Counted from the stretch's first letter, positions 17,411-26,604 are shown. The stretch: DNA of 64,000 nt from Candidatus Brachythrix odensensis (GCA_016714465.1 JADKDT010000003.1:124001-188000), one strand, 5' to 3'. Numbers and translations are program-made. The notes: generated by a model from the letters alone, not told the origin.

Positions 17411-20400
17411 ATGAGATCGACGAACCTGATCCGCCTGCGCCAGCGCCGTCGCTACAAGGTCCGAAATAGTGGACCAATGCGCATTTTGCGCGTGCTCATT
17501 GTCCTGGGGGTGGTCGCCGGCGCGGTTTCGCTCGCCATTCCCGTGGCCGTCGCCGCCGCCGCAAGCGCCGTTTACAACACCCTTACCAGCAACCTGCCAG
17601 ACCCGAGCAAACTGCAGAAGGTTGAGCAGGATTTCCAGACTACCCGCATCCTCGACCGGACCGGCAAACTCCTTTACGAGGTTCTCGACGAGAGCGCCGG
17701 AGATCGGCAATGGGTCAAATATGACGATATCTCGCCGTTTCTGCGCTGCGCCGTGGTCGCCAGCGAAGACCGGCGCTTCTACGAAACCGAGGGCGTCGAC
17801 ATTCGCGGTCTGGCCCGCGCGGTGCTGAATAACCTGCAGGGCGGCGTCACCCAGGGCGCGTCGGGCATCAGCCAGCAGTTGGTCAAAAACGCGATCACCC
17901 CGATCGAGGAACGGGTAGGGCCAAAGCGCACCACCGAGGTAAAGATCCGCGAAACCCTGATCTCGATTGAAGTCAACCGGCGCTACGACAAGAAGACCCA
18001 GCTCGAGTGGTATTTGAACACCAACTTCTACGGCAACCTGGCCTATGGCATCGAGGCCGCCGCGCGGGTCTACTTCGGCAAGAGCGCCCGCGACCTGAAC
18101 CTGGCCGAGGCCGCCGCGCTGGCCCCGATCCCGCAATTCCCCGCCCAGAATCCGTACGACAAGCCCAATGAAGCCAAGGTCCGCCAGGGGATCATCCTGC
18201 AAGCCATGGTTGAGGGCACCGATGCCGGGGTGAAGGACTGCTCGGTGACCCCCCAACAGGCGGATGACGCGCGGGTGCAGTCGCTGAATCTGCGCACTCG
18301 CCAGAGCCGCTTCAACATCCAGGCGCCGCATTTCGCGGTGTACGCCCGCGATCACGTTGTCGATGTGCTCTCCGATCACCTCGGGATCACCTCCGACGCG
18401 GCCACCGATCTGGTCAACCGGGGCGGCCTGCGCATCTACACCACCCTCGATTTGTCGATTAACGAGGAAGTGCAAAAACTCGCTCAAAAGCAGATCGCCG
18501 CGCTTCAGGAATCCGGCAAGAACGCCAACAACGCCTCACTGGTTGTGCTCAAACGCGACACGGCCGAGATCCTGGCCATGCTCGGCAGCGTCGACTACTA
18601 CAACGACACCATCGATGGCAAGTTCAACGTGGCGACCGCGGAGCGCCAGCCCGGCTCGTCCTTCAAGCCGATCACCTATCTCGAGTTGCTGCGTCAGGGC
18701 AAGAGCGCGGCGACGATGTTCTGGGATGTCCGCAACACCTTCCCGTCGGGCGGCGACATCCCGTATGTGCCTGAGAACTACGACCGGAAGTACCACGGCC
18801 CGGTCCGCATGCGCCAGGCCCTGGCCCGCTCCTACAACATTCCCGCCGTCGATGCGCTCAACCAGGCCGGGATTGGGAATGTTCTCCGCTTATCACACAA
18901 GCTCGGCATCACTGACCTCAATAAGGGCCTCGAATTCTACGGTCTGGCCCTTACCCTGGGCGGTGGTGAAGTCAAACTATTGGACCTCACCTACGTGTAT
19001 AACGTATTCGCCAACGGCGGCTCGATGGTCGGCACACCCCGGCCCGCCTCGCAGCGCAAGGCCGGCTCCCGCGAGCTCGATCCAGTCGCCATTCTGCGGG
19101 TCGAAGACGCCAAGGGCAAGGTCCTCTACCAGTACCAGCCGGCCCTCAAGCCCGACCTGCTCGGCCCGAACAGCAAGCAGCTTACCTACATCCTGTCTGA
19201 CGTCCTGTCCGATCCAAACGCGCGCGCCGCCGCCTTTGGCGACAAGCTCGACCTGGCCGGCAAGCGCACCGCCGCAGTCAAGACTGGGACCACCAACGAC
19301 AACAAGGACAACTGGACGATGGGCTATACCAACGACTACGTCGTGGGGGTGTGGGTGGGGAACACCGACAATACGTCCATGGACCGCAGCGTCACCGGGC
19401 TGACGGGCGCAGCGCCGATCTGGGTCGATGTCATGAACGCGCTGCACAAGAACGCGCCGAACACTAAATTCACCCGTCCCGACGGCATTGTCGACCGGGG
19501 CATCTGCCAGATCGACGGGCTGGCTTCCAACGGAATCTGCCCGGGCGTAAACGAGATCTTCGTCAAGGGCACCGAGCCGACCCAGGTCAGCCGCGTCGTG
19601 CAGAAATTCCCGATCAACAAAGAGACCGGCAAACTGGCCGGCCCCGGGACCCCGCCGGAGATGGTCGAGGAAAGGGTGATGTATGTCTTTCCGCCCCAGG
19701 CCGCGGATTGGATTGGCGAATGGTCAGATGCGGAAAAAGCGGCCTATCCCCTCGCGCCGTTCGAATTTGACGCCCAGGCCGGCAGCACCATCGCCCAGGG
19801 CGAGGTCGCCATTGCCACCCCTGCGGACGGCAGCTATGTCAGTCCGCTCGTGGCGACGGAACCGATCGAGATCAGGGGCAACGCCAAGGGCGGCAACTGG
19901 GTGGGCTATAAACTCGCCTTCGCCCCCGGGTTCAGCCCCGCCCCTGACAAGTTCCAACAGATCGGTCCCGACCATGGCGAGCAGGTCGACAACAACGTGC
20001 TCGAGCGCTGGGACTTGTCCGGGATGGGCAATGGGCCCTACACCCTCAAACTCACCCGGATCGAGCAGGATGGCAAGAGTGTTGACGCCCTGGTGCGCGT
20101 AACGGTTGATGCCATCCCGCCGAATGTGCGAGTGGCCCAACCTCTGGCCGGGGATTTCTATGAGGCGCCCAAGGAAGAGTGGATCGACGTGACGACCGTC
20201 GTCACCGACAACGTCGCCATCGACCGGGTGGAATTCTTCGCCAACAAGGACGAGAAACCCTTCTCGATCAAGACGGTCGCCCCCTATAGCGTCAAGTGGA
20301 CGATCCCGGTTGGCTTCTCGGGCACGGCCGAAGTGTGGGCGGTCGCCTACGATCGAGCCGGCAACCGCAAGGAAAGCCAGCACGTGCGGTCCTCGTCACA

Positions 20401-20461
20401 TACAAACGTCCATGATTTCGTTCGACTACACCCCGCGCGGCTCGGTCGTCGAATCGTTTGA
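17411..20461 (+). CDS. Class A penicillin-binding protein (transglycosylase/transpeptidase)
   Basis: This protein of about 1,000 residues makes and cross-links peptidoglycan. It has a basic cytoplasmic tail and one TM segment at about 25-50. The GT51 domain carries AVVASEDRRFYETEGVD (catalytic Glu near 118) and GASGISQQLVKN. The transpeptidase has SSFK (Ser near 415), SYN and VKTGTT (near 622). C-terminal Ig-like modules (about 800-1000) include a Big_7-type strand pattern. As sequenced it ends in HTNVHDFVRLHPARLGRRIV and overlaps ecfT by 50 bp. In a second frame the tail is VLVTYKRP, with a TGA at 20413-20415 that overlaps the ecfT ATG as ATGA. One G is therefore probably missing near 20388. 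Confidence 0.93.
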   Translation: MRSTNLIRLRQRRRYKVRNSGPMRILRVLIVLGVVAGAVSLAIPVAVAAAASAVYNTLTSNLPDPSKLQKVEQDFQTTRILDRTGKLLYEVLDESAGDRQWVKYDDISPFLRCAVVASEDRRFYETEGVDIRGLARAVLNNLQGGVTQGASGISQQLVKNAITPIEERVGPKRTTEVKIRETLISIEVNRRYDKKTQLEWYLNTNFYGNLAYGIEAAARVYFGKSARDLNLAEAAALAPIPQFPAQNPYDKPNEAKVRQGIILQAMVEGTDAGVKDCSVTPQQADDARVQSLNLRTRQSRFNIQAPHFAVYARDHVVDVLSDHLGITSDAATDLVNRGGLRIYTTLDLSINEEVQKLAQKQIAALQESGKNANNASLVVLKRDTAEILAMLGSVDYYNDTIDGKFNVATAERQPGSSFKPITYLELLRQGKSAATMFWDVRNTFPSGGDIPYVPENYDRKYHGPVRMRQALARSYNIPAVDALNQAGIGNVLRLSHKLGITDLNKGLEFYGLALTLGGGEVKLLDLTYVYNVFANGGSMVGTPRPASQRKAGSRELDPVAILRVEDAKGKVLYQYQPALKPDLLGPNSKQLTYILSDVLSDPNARAAAFGDKLDLAGKRTAAVKTGTTNDNKDNWTMGYTNDYVVGVWVGNTDNTSMDRSVTGLTGAAPIWVDVMNALHKNAPNTKFTRPDGIVDRGICQIDGLASNGICPGVNEIFVKGTEPTQVSRVVQKFPINKETGKLAGPGTPPEMVEERVMYVFPPQAADWIGEWSDAEKAAYPLAPFEFDAQAGSTIAQGEVAIATPADGSYVSPLVATEPIEIRGNAKGGNWVGYKLAFAPGFSPAPDKFQQIGPDHGEQVDNNVLERWDLSGMGNGPYTLKLTRIEQDGKSVDALVRVTVDAIPPNVRVAQPLAGDFYEAPKEEWIDVTTVVTDNVAIDRVEFFANKDEKPFSIKTVAPYSVKWTIPVGFSGTAEVWAVAYDRAGNRKESQHVRSSSHTNVHDFVRLHPARLGRRIV

Positions 20462-21156
20462 TCCGCGGGCCCAGGTGATTTTCTACCTGGGCTTCACCAC
20501 CAGCGTGCTGCTCATCACCCACCCGTTGGTCCTGGGCGGGATGATCGCCGTGGCCGCCGCCATCGCGCTGCTGGCCCGCCTGACCTGGCGCGAGACACGC
20601 CAGGCCTGGATCGCCCTGCTTGTTATCGTCGCGATCTTTACTGTTCTCAACCTCATCACCGGGCGCGGGGTCGAATACGCCTTCGTCAACGCTCTCAAGC
20701 TCTTCGCCACCTTTCTGGCCACCATCGTCGCCGTGCGGGCCATCAACCCGCGCGACTACGGGGTGCTGTGGCGCGGGCTGGGCGCGCCGGACAAACTCGC
20801 CTTCACCATGAACCTGATGATGCGCTATGTGCCAACCCTCTCGCGCGATTTCGCCCAGACCATGGACGCCCAGCGCGCGCGCGGGCTCGAGCTGGATAAG
20901 CCCAAAGGCGGCTTCGCCGAACGGGTGCGCCGTTTTGCGCCGCTGGTCATCCCTGTCATCGTCCGGAGCGTGGTCGACTCGACCGACGTCGCCGACGCGA
21001 TGGAGATCGCGCAGCTTTGGCGCGGTCCGGCGACGGTCATGGATTCGCGCCTTGCGCTACGGCGCGCGCGACCTCGTCCTCATCGTCCTCAGTGTCCTTG
21101 GGCTGGCCCTCGCCGCGGCGCTGAGTCTGGGCTGGATCGGCCTGCCCGCGGCATGA
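20412..21156 (+). CDS. ecfT: ECF transporter transmembrane component EcfT (frame change near 3' end)
   Basis: EcfT couples the ATPases to an S component for vitamin or metal uptake. The ATG at 20412 gives MISFDYTPRGSVVESFDPRAQVIF, matching EcfT N termini. Several TM helices follow, and the cytoplasmic coupling region has AQRARGLELD, with the Ala-Arg-Gly helix motif. As sequenced the frame fuses through to the ATPase, ending at 22607. The natural tail YGARDLVLIVLSVLGLALAA is in another frame and stops at 21154-21156, overlapping the ecfA ATG (ATGA). An indel near 21043-21050 therefore splits the true gene. Probably co-transcribed with the PBP. Confidence 0.85.
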
Positions 21157-22607
21157 GCATCGACGTCGAGCATCTCACCTGCGCCTACCGCGACCAGCGG
21201 CCGGTGCTGCGCGATGTGACGACCCGGTTCGAGTCCGGGAAGCTGGCCTTTGTCGCGGGCGCGAGCGGGAGCGGCAAGACCACCCTGATGCGCTGCATCA
21301 ACGGCCTGATCCCGCATCGTTATCCTGACGGCGCGCTGACCGGCGCGGTGCTGCTCGACGACCAGCGGGTGGCGAACCTCACCCTGATGCAGGTCTCGAG
21401 GCGGGTTGGCACCGTATTGCAGGACACCGAGCGCCAGCTCGTGGCGACGGATGTCGAGGATGAGCTTGCCTTCGGTCTGGAGAATGTGGCCCTGCCGCGC
21501 GACGAGATTCACGAACGCATTCGCAACATCGCCGAGCGGCTGGGCATCACCGGCCTGCTCGAGCGGAAGACCTTTTCACTCAGCGGCGGCGAGAAGCAGA
21601 AAGTCGCAATTGCGGGCGTGCTGGCGATGAACCCGCGGGCGGTGCTGCTCGACGAGCCGCTGGCCTCTCTCGATCCGGCCTCGGCCCGCGAGGCGATGGC
21701 CCTGTTTCGGGCACTGGCCGACGAGGGGGTGGCAGTGGTCGTGGTCGAGCACCGCCACCCGTATGTGCTCGCCGCCCACCCCGACCAGTGCGTGCTGCTG
21801 GATGGTGGCGCGCTGGTCTACGACGGCCCGGCTGCGGGCTTCCCCAGCCCGGCCACACCCGCCCGCCGCGCCATCGCGCCGGCTGATCCGGGCGGCCGGT
21901 CGCTCGTCACGCTTGACGCCGTCAGCTTTCGGCACGGCACGGGCCCGCAGGTGCTGAGCGACGTTTCGTTTACGGTTCGTGCGGGCGACATCATCGCCCT
22001 GCTTGGGGCCAATGGCGCTGGCAAAAGCACGTTGTGCCGGCATTTCATCGGCCTGCACCGGCCCAGCAGCGGGCGGGTCCGCATTGGCGAAACCGATGCC
22101 GCGGGGATGACGATCGCCCAGATCGCCCAGCAGGTCGGCTACGTTTTTCAGAATCCGGGGGTGATGCTGTTCGCCCCGACCATGCGCGAGGAGCTCTCTT
22201 TCGGGCCGAAGAACGTTGGGCAAAACGCCGATGCAATTGCCCGGAATATCGTCCGGGCCGCCGAGGCGGTCAATCTGGCCGACCGGATGGAGAGCTCGCC
22301 CTTCGCCCTGAGCTTTGGCCAGCAAAAGCGGGTGAGCGTGGCCTGCGTCATCGCGATGGGGACCCGGGTGATGGTGCTCGATGAGCCGACCGCCGGCCAG
22401 GATACCGACAACGTGCTGCGCCTGATGGATGATCTATCCCGGCCCGGCCAGTTTGACGCGCTGGTTTTCGCCACCCACGACCTTGAGCTTGTGCGCGCCT
22501 ACGCCAACCGGGTCGTCGTCATGTCCGCCGGCCGCATCGTCGCCGACGGCGAGCCGGATGCGGTCCTGGCTGATCGCGCCCTGCTGGAGCGCTGTCGACT
22601 ACTCTAG
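21153..22607 (+). CDS. ecfA: ECF transporter duplicated ATPase (EcfA1-EcfA2 fusion)
   Basis: The 484-residue protein contains two complete ABC ATPase domains. The first has Walker A GASGSGKTT (about residue 35), signature LSGGEKQKVAIAG and Walker B AVLLDEPLASLD. The second has Walker A GANGAGKST (about 285), LSFGQQKRVSVAC and VMVLDEPTAGQD. Double EcfA proteins of this kind power ECF importers. The start ATG at 21153 overlaps the reconstructed ecfT stop. The candidate S component is encoded convergently just downstream. Substrate unknown. Confidence 0.92.
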   Translation: MSIDVEHLTCAYRDQRPVLRDVTTRFESGKLAFVAGASGSGKTTLMRCINGLIPHRYPDGALTGAVLLDDQRVANLTLMQVSRRVGTVLQDTERQLVATDVEDELAFGLENVALPRDEIHERIRNIAERLGITGLLERKTFSLSGGEKQKVAIAGVLAMNPRAVLLDEPLASLDPASAREAMALFRALADEGVAVVVVEHRHPYVLAAHPDQCVLLDGGALVYDGPAAGFPSPATPARRAIAPADPGGRSLVTLDAVSFRHGTGPQVLSDVSFTVRAGDIIALLGANGAGKSTLCRHFIGLHRPSSGRVRIGETDAAGMTIAQIAQQVGYVFQNPGVMLFAPTMREELSFGPKNVGQNADAIARNIVRAAEAVNLADRMESSPFALSFGQQKRVSVACVIAMGTRVMVLDEPTAGQDTDNVLRLMDDLSRPGQFDALVFATHDLELVRAYANRVVVMSAGRIVADGEPDAVLADRALLERCRLL

Positions 22608-22615
22608 CTATTGCT

Positions 22616-22660
22616 GGAAACGATATATCCCCCGGCGGAGCCGGGGGATATATCGTTTCC
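22616..22660. terminator. Perfect 21-bp hairpin with GGA triloop, convergent junction
   Basis: The arms 22616-22636 and 22640-22660 are exact complements around GGA, making a GCGGAGC apex. The hairpin starts 9 nt after the ecfA stop and ends 7 nt before the convergent S-component stop. There is no U-tract. It probably terminates transcription in both directions. Confidence 0.7.
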
Positions 22661-22666
22661 AAAGAC

Positions 22667-23215
22667 CTAACGGCGCGCCTTCATCGCCGCATCAACGGCG
22701 ACGACGATGATGGGGATGATGACGGCGCAGCCAACCATCTCGATCAGCGCCTGGAGAACGACGGCCGGGATGATCGAGGCAGGCACCTGGCCCAGAATGA
22801 TGGCGATGCCGACCGCCGCCACGGTATTGGTGAGCGCGCCCAACCCGCCCGCGGCCGCGGCGGCAACGATCGTGTTGCTGCCCTTCAGCGCCCGGTAGAC
22901 GAAGAACGCCACCAGGGCCATCAGCAGGCGCGGGACGATCAGGGTGATCGGCCCAAACGCCGCGGTGGCCGGCAGAATGAGATACATGATGCCCATGACC
23001 AGACCGGCGATCAGACCCACGATCGGGCCGCCGATGATGGCGCCCAGGATCACTGGGATGAGCAGCGTCGTCATCGCGCCGCTGAGATTCGGAACCGGGA
23101 TCGAGCCGATGCCGACGACTTGCAGGGCGATCACCATCGCTCCAAAGATCGCGGCCAACACCATTTCGCGTGTGCCAAACGTCCACGGATTCGCTGACTT
23201 GCCTGACCCTTGCAT
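22667..23215 (-). CDS. ECF transporter S component
   Basis: The 182-residue, very hydrophobic protein has about six TM helices: TREMVLAAIFGAMVIALQVV, then ALMTT-like and GGPIVGLIAGLVMGIMYLI segments, and a long C-terminal helix. It has the size and layout of ECF substrate-binding subunits (ECF_trnsprt/ECF-ribofla_trS group). The ATG at 23215 has a strong AGGAGG site. It is transcribed toward ecfT/ecfA rather than with them. I see no riboswitch in its 5' leader, so the substrate (vitamin, purine or other) stays open. Confidence 0.8.
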   Translation of the reverse strand: MQGSGKSANPWTFGTREMVLAAIFGAMVIALQVVGIGSIPVPNLSGAMTTLLIPVILGAIIGGPIVGLIAGLVMGIMYLILPATAAFGPITLIVPRLLMALVAFFVYRALKGSNTIVAAAAAGGLGALTNTVAAVGIAIILGQVPASIIPAVVLQALIEMVGCAVIIPIIVVAVDAAMKARR

Positions 23216-23311
23216 GATGCCTCCTGAAAAAAGTGACCCGAAATTGAGCCACGCCCGATCTTAGTCTGCAACCGGGGAATTGCCAAGACGGGGGAGTTGC
23301 GCCAGGGCCCT

Positions 23312-23373
23312 TTGCAGGAGAACGAGAGAACGGGAGAAGGAATTGTTTCTCCCGTTCTCCCGTTCTCCTGCAA
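23312..23373. repeat. Purine/pyrimidine-arm inverted repeat
   Basis: The left arm (23312-23337) TTGCAGGAGAACGAGAGAAC... pairs with the right arm (23348-23373) with one mismatch over 26 bp. It lies between the P1 peptidase stop and the S-component start, both on the minus strand. The following CGGTTCAGGGATTCCG is shared with the copy at 9830. Confidence 0.85.
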
Positions 23374-23412
23374 GGTGGCGTATCCAGAAGGCGATCGTTG
23401 GCGCTTCGCGGT

Positions 23413-24399
23413 TCAGGGATTCCGAGGCGCTTGGATGGCAAAGTCTCTCGCGCAGGGCAGACCGAACGCGGGCGTGGCGGCTCGGGCGGCATGGGCGATG
23501 GCGTCGGCCAGCGCATCGGCGGCCAGCGCGCCGACCAGGTTGACGTCCGCGCTCATATCCCCGCACGACACGGCGAAGACCACGTCGCCGTCGATCATCG
23601 TGTGGATCGGGCGGATGGCCCGGGCCAGGCCGTCCTGGGCCATCTGGGCTACCCGGGTGATCGCCGATTTGCTCAGTTTGGCGTTGGTCGCGATCACGGC
23701 CAGGGTCGTGTTGGTTCCGCCAAACGCCCGCGCCACATCCTGTCCCTGCGCCCCCAGGGCTGCGACCGGGTCGGCGAAGCCGCCGCCTGGATCGCGCGCG
23801 CCGGCCAATGTGACGCCCGTGCGCCAGTCCTGGATGTTGCCAAACGGATTCGCGGCGACGAGGGCGGCGACTACGACCCCATTGGCCAGCGCAATGCTGG
23901 CGCTGCCCAGCCCGCTCTTCATCGCGGCCTGCATGCCCAACGCTTTTCCACAGGTCGCACCCGTGCCCGCCCCGGCATTGCCCTGCCCAATTGGGCCGCT
24001 GGCCGCCGCGCCGCAGGCCGCGTAGCCGGCCCCGGGCCCGGGCCGCCGGCCGCCCAACGCCGCCGAGGGGTCAAACAGAATCGCGGCCGGAACGATCGGG
24101 ACGATGGCCGGCCCGGCCGGGTAACCGATCCGGCGTTCCTCCAGCCAGCGCATCACGCCATCGGCGGCGGCCAGGCCAAAGGCGCTGCCCCCGCCCAGCA
24201 GAATCGCATTGATCCGTTCGACCTGACAGGTCGGATCAAGCAGGTCGGTTTCGCGCGTGCCCGGCGCGCCACCGCGCACATCGACCCCGGCCACGGCGCC
24301 CTCGGGCGGGCACAGGACCACGGTGCAGCCCGTGCCGTTGGCCGGGTCAGTCCAATGCCCGACCTTCAGACCGATCACATCGGTCAGATCGTTGTTCAT
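23413..24399 (-). CDS. P1 (DmpA/S58) family self-processing peptidase
   Basis: This 328-residue Ntn-type hydrolase releases N-terminal residues from peptides or amides. Family markers are LTDVIGLKVGHWTD at the N terminus, GGAPGTRETDLLDP, LLGGGSAFGLAAADGVMRWL and GNAGAGTGATCGK. The probable autocleavage site is before the second Thr of GGTNTTLAVIATNAKL, the usual new N-terminal nucleophile. The ATG at 24399 overlaps the upstream M20 stop by 4 bp (ATGA), so the pair is translationally coupled. It is the last gene of a three-gene operon with an SDR and an M20 peptidase. Confidence 0.9.
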   Translation of the reverse strand: MNNDLTDVIGLKVGHWTDPANGTGCTVVLCPPEGAVAGVDVRGGAPGTRETDLLDPTCQVERINAILLGGGSAFGLAAADGVMRWLEERRIGYPAGPAIVPIVPAAILFDPSAALGGRRPGPGAGYAACGAAASGPIGQGNAGAGTGATCGKALGMQAAMKSGLGSASIALANGVVVAALVAANPFGNIQDWRTGVTLAGARDPGGGFADPVAALGAQGQDVARAFGGTNTTLAVIATNAKLSKSAITRVAQMAQDGLARAIRPIHTMIDGDVVFAVSCGDMSADVNLVGALAADALADAIAHAARAATPAFGLPCARDFAIQAPRNP

Positions 24400-25676
24400 G
24401 GCGACCCCGCGTTCAGAAAGCGCAATGCCGCCAGAACATACATTCGAGCCGATAGCTTGATCTCTTCCACGCTCACCCATTCGTTGACGTGATGCGGCAC
24501 GTAGATATCGCCCGGCCCGCAGGTGACGATGGGGATGCCCTTGCGAGCATTGAGTATGGTCCCGTCGGTGGAGCCGGGCACGCCGCCGTAGGTGGGCGCG
24601 CCGCCGGTCAGGTCGAGGTGGGCGGCGGCCAGGGCTGCCACGATCGGGTGAGCTGGATCCGTACGGGTGGGATGGCGGACTTCAAAGACGGTCAGGTCAC
24701 CGGTCAGGCGCGGATCGACGGCGATGGCGGCCCGCAGCAGGGTCTCGGTCTGGGAGACCAGGGCCTCGGGATTCTGACCCGGGATCAGGCGGTAGTCCAG
24801 GACGACTTCGGTCGCGCCGGGCATAACGTTGTTCTGCGGCTCGCCCATCCCGGGTGGGGGCGAACGCAGGATGGTTGGGGTGATGCTGGGTTGCCCCAAA
24901 AACGGCGAGCGCGGGTGGCGCACGATTTCGCGCTCCTCGAGGGCGTGGACGGCATCGAGAAAGCGGGCCATGGGATAGACCGTGTTGACCCCGGTCAGGG
25001 GCATGGCGCCGTGGGCCATCACCCCCCGGATGACGACCCGCACCCACATGACGCCCTTCTGCTCGACGCACAGGTGGTTCTCCTCGGGCTCGCACACGAT
25101 CGCGGCGCTAACGACATCGGCCCATCCGCGATCGACAAAGGCCTTGATCCCGATCATCCGGCCTTCCTCGTCGCATACCGCGCCAAGCAGGGCATTCCCG
25201 CGCAGGCGAACTCCGCTGCGGACGAGGGCCTTGAGGGCGGCCAGGGCGCACACCAGGCCGGCCTTCATGTCGTTGGCGCCCCGACCGTAGATCCGCCCGT
25301 CGCGGAGGGTCGCGCTGAAGGGCGGGGTGGTCCAGGCCTGAGCATCCCCCTCGGTAACGACATCGGTGTGGCCCTCGAACATGAGGGTAGGACCGCGCAG
25401 AGGCGGGGCGTCGACCGGCAATGGGTGGCTTTCACCCGTTGTGACCACGCCGCGCAGGAGCGCAATGACGTTGGGCCGGCCGGGCTGGACCATTTCGAAC
25501 CAGGTCTCGAGCCCGATCTCGCGGCAGCGCGCCTCGACCCAGCGGGCGGCTTCCTCCTCGCCGAGGCCCAACTCGGGCCGCCAAACGCTGTTGATCTGCG
25601 TCAGGGCCTGAGTCCACGCGACAAGTTCATCGTCATCGATGAGGGCCAGGGCCCGTTTTTCAAGGGCGGTGAGCAT
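24396..25676 (-). CDS. M20 family metallopeptidase (ArgE/DapE-like deacylase)
   Basis: This 426-residue di-zinc amidohydrolase has the metal-ligand motifs in order: MFEGHTDVVTEGD (His, Asp), YGRGANDMKAGLVCALAAL (bridging Asp), AVCDEEGRMIG (catalytic Glu pair), and the C-terminal HHVNEWVSVEEI (His). The ATG at 25676, four bases after the SDR stop, is preferred over the longer frame from 25733, which would overlap the SDR gene. It probably hydrolyses an N-acyl amino acid or dipeptide; the substrate cannot be read from sequence. In one operon with the SDR and the P1 peptidase. Confidence 0.9.
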   Translation of the reverse strand: MLTALEKRALALIDDDELVAWTQALTQINSVWRPELGLGEEEAARWVEARCREIGLETWFEMVQPGRPNVIALLRGVVTTGESHPLPVDAPPLRGPTLMFEGHTDVVTEGDAQAWTTPPFSATLRDGRIYGRGANDMKAGLVCALAALKALVRSGVRLRGNALLGAVCDEEGRMIGIKAFVDRGWADVVSAAIVCEPEENHLCVEQKGVMWVRVVIRGVMAHGAMPLTGVNTVYPMARFLDAVHALEEREIVRHPRSPFLGQPSITPTILRSPPPGMGEPQNNVMPGATEVVLDYRLIPGQNPEALVSQTETLLRAAIAVDPRLTGDLTVFEVRHPTRTDPAHPIVAALAAAHLDLTGGAPTYGGVPGSTDGTILNARKGIPIVTCGPGDIYVPHHVNEWVSVEEIKLSARMYVLAALRFLNAGSP

Positions 25677-25680
25677 GGCG

Positions 25681-26475
25681 CTAAAGCGGCGGGGTGAAGC
25701 GCCCGTCCTGGGCCATCCAGCCGCCATCCACATACAACACGCTGCCGGTCACATACGAGCTGGCGTCTGAGGCCAGATACACGACTGCGCCGGCCAACTC
25801 GCTGGGCTGGGCCCAGCGCCGCAGCGCGCCCTTCTCGGCGTAGGCCTGATACCAGGCCGGGTTGTTCTTGATCTGGGCGGTCAGGGGGGTCTCGACCACG
25901 CCCGGCGCGATCAGATTCACCCGCACCCCGATCGGGCCGAGCTCGGAAGCCATGGCCCGGCAGAGCTGGCGCACGCCCGCCTTGGTGGCCGCATACACGC
26001 CCTGCCCGGGTTCGACGACCTCGCCGCGGATGCTGGAAAACACGATGACACTGCCCCGCCCGCGCTCGGCCATCCCGCGGGCCACCTCCTGCAACAGCAG
26101 AAAGGTGCCCTTGAGGTTCAGCCCGACCACCCGGTCAAATTCGTCCTCGGTGTAGCTCAGCACCGGCTTGCGCACATTGATGCTGGGCGTCGAGACCAGG
26201 ATGTCCGGTGCCGGGGCCGATGCCAGGGCGCGGGCGATTTCGGCCCGGCTGCGCATGTCGAGGACGAGGCTGCTGGCCTGCCCGCCGGCGTCCCGAATCG
26301 CCTGGGCGGTGGCCTCGGCTGTGTCGGCCTTGACGTCGGCCGAGATCACGTGGGCGCCAAAGGCCCCGAGCGCCTGGGCGCTGGCCTGGCCGATGCCGCT
26401 GCCCGCGCCCACCACGAGCGCGACGCGGCCGGTCAGATCGAACATGCGGGAATAGTCAGTGGGGGGGGTGGTCAT
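25681..26475 (-). CDS. Short-chain dehydrogenase/reductase
   Basis: The 264-residue classical SDR has the NAD(P) motif GAGSGIG (near residue 20), NLKGTF, a catalytic Ser in FSSIRGE, YAATK (Tyr/Lys), and the C-terminal YVTGSVLYVDGGW typical of gluconate/sugar-alcohol-type SDRs. An Asp after beta-2 (ISADVKAD) favours NAD. The start ATG at 26475 is followed by a run of eight Cs (G8 at 26461-26468), encoding Thr-Pro-Pro, which could slip. It is the first gene of the SDR-M20-P1 operon and divergent from the ATP-grasp gene. Confidence 0.9.
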   Translation of the reverse strand: MTTPPTDYSRMFDLTGRVALVVGAGSGIGQASAQALGAFGAHVISADVKADTAEATAQAIRDAGGQASSLVLDMRSRAEIARALASAPAPDILVSTPSINVRKPVLSYTEDEFDRVVGLNLKGTFLLLQEVARGMAERGRGSVIVFSSIRGEVVEPGQGVYAATKAGVRQLCRAMASELGPIGVRVNLIAPGVVETPLTAQIKNNPAWYQAYAEKGALRRWAQPSELAGAVVYLASDASSYVTGSVLYVDGGWMAQDGRFTPPL

Positions 26476-26536
26476 GGGATTCTCCTGTGTCCTGTTGTAC
26501 ACGCATTTCGCGATCATGCGCCGCAGGGTTGTCTTT

Positions 26537-26591
26537 CCGGAAGCGAACGCCCTCGCCCCGGCGCAGCCGGGGCGAGGGCGTTCGCTTCCGG
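26537..26591. repeat. Perfect 26-bp-arm hairpin with GCA loop, between divergent genes
   Basis: The arms 26537-26562 and 26566-26591 are exact complements around GCA. It belongs to the same family as the stop-proximal hairpins, but is the only copy upstream of two divergent genes, 13 nt before the ATP-grasp start. Here it cannot be a simple 3' terminator. It might attenuate, insulate or stabilise a 5' end. Confidence 0.75.
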
Positions 26592-26604
26592 ATACACTTC
26601 CAGA

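Noticed and set aside
20310..20411. Start of EcfT at 20310
   Set aside because: These residues are antisense-like and homology starts at MISFDY (20412).
23413..24492. Plus-strand frames of 300-400 residues over the P1/M20 genes
   Set aside because: They are antisense shadows; the minus-strand proteins have complete family motifs.
26350..26604. N-terminal extension of the ATP-grasp protein
   Set aside because: It runs through the SDR gene and the hairpin; GTG 26605 is the sensible start.
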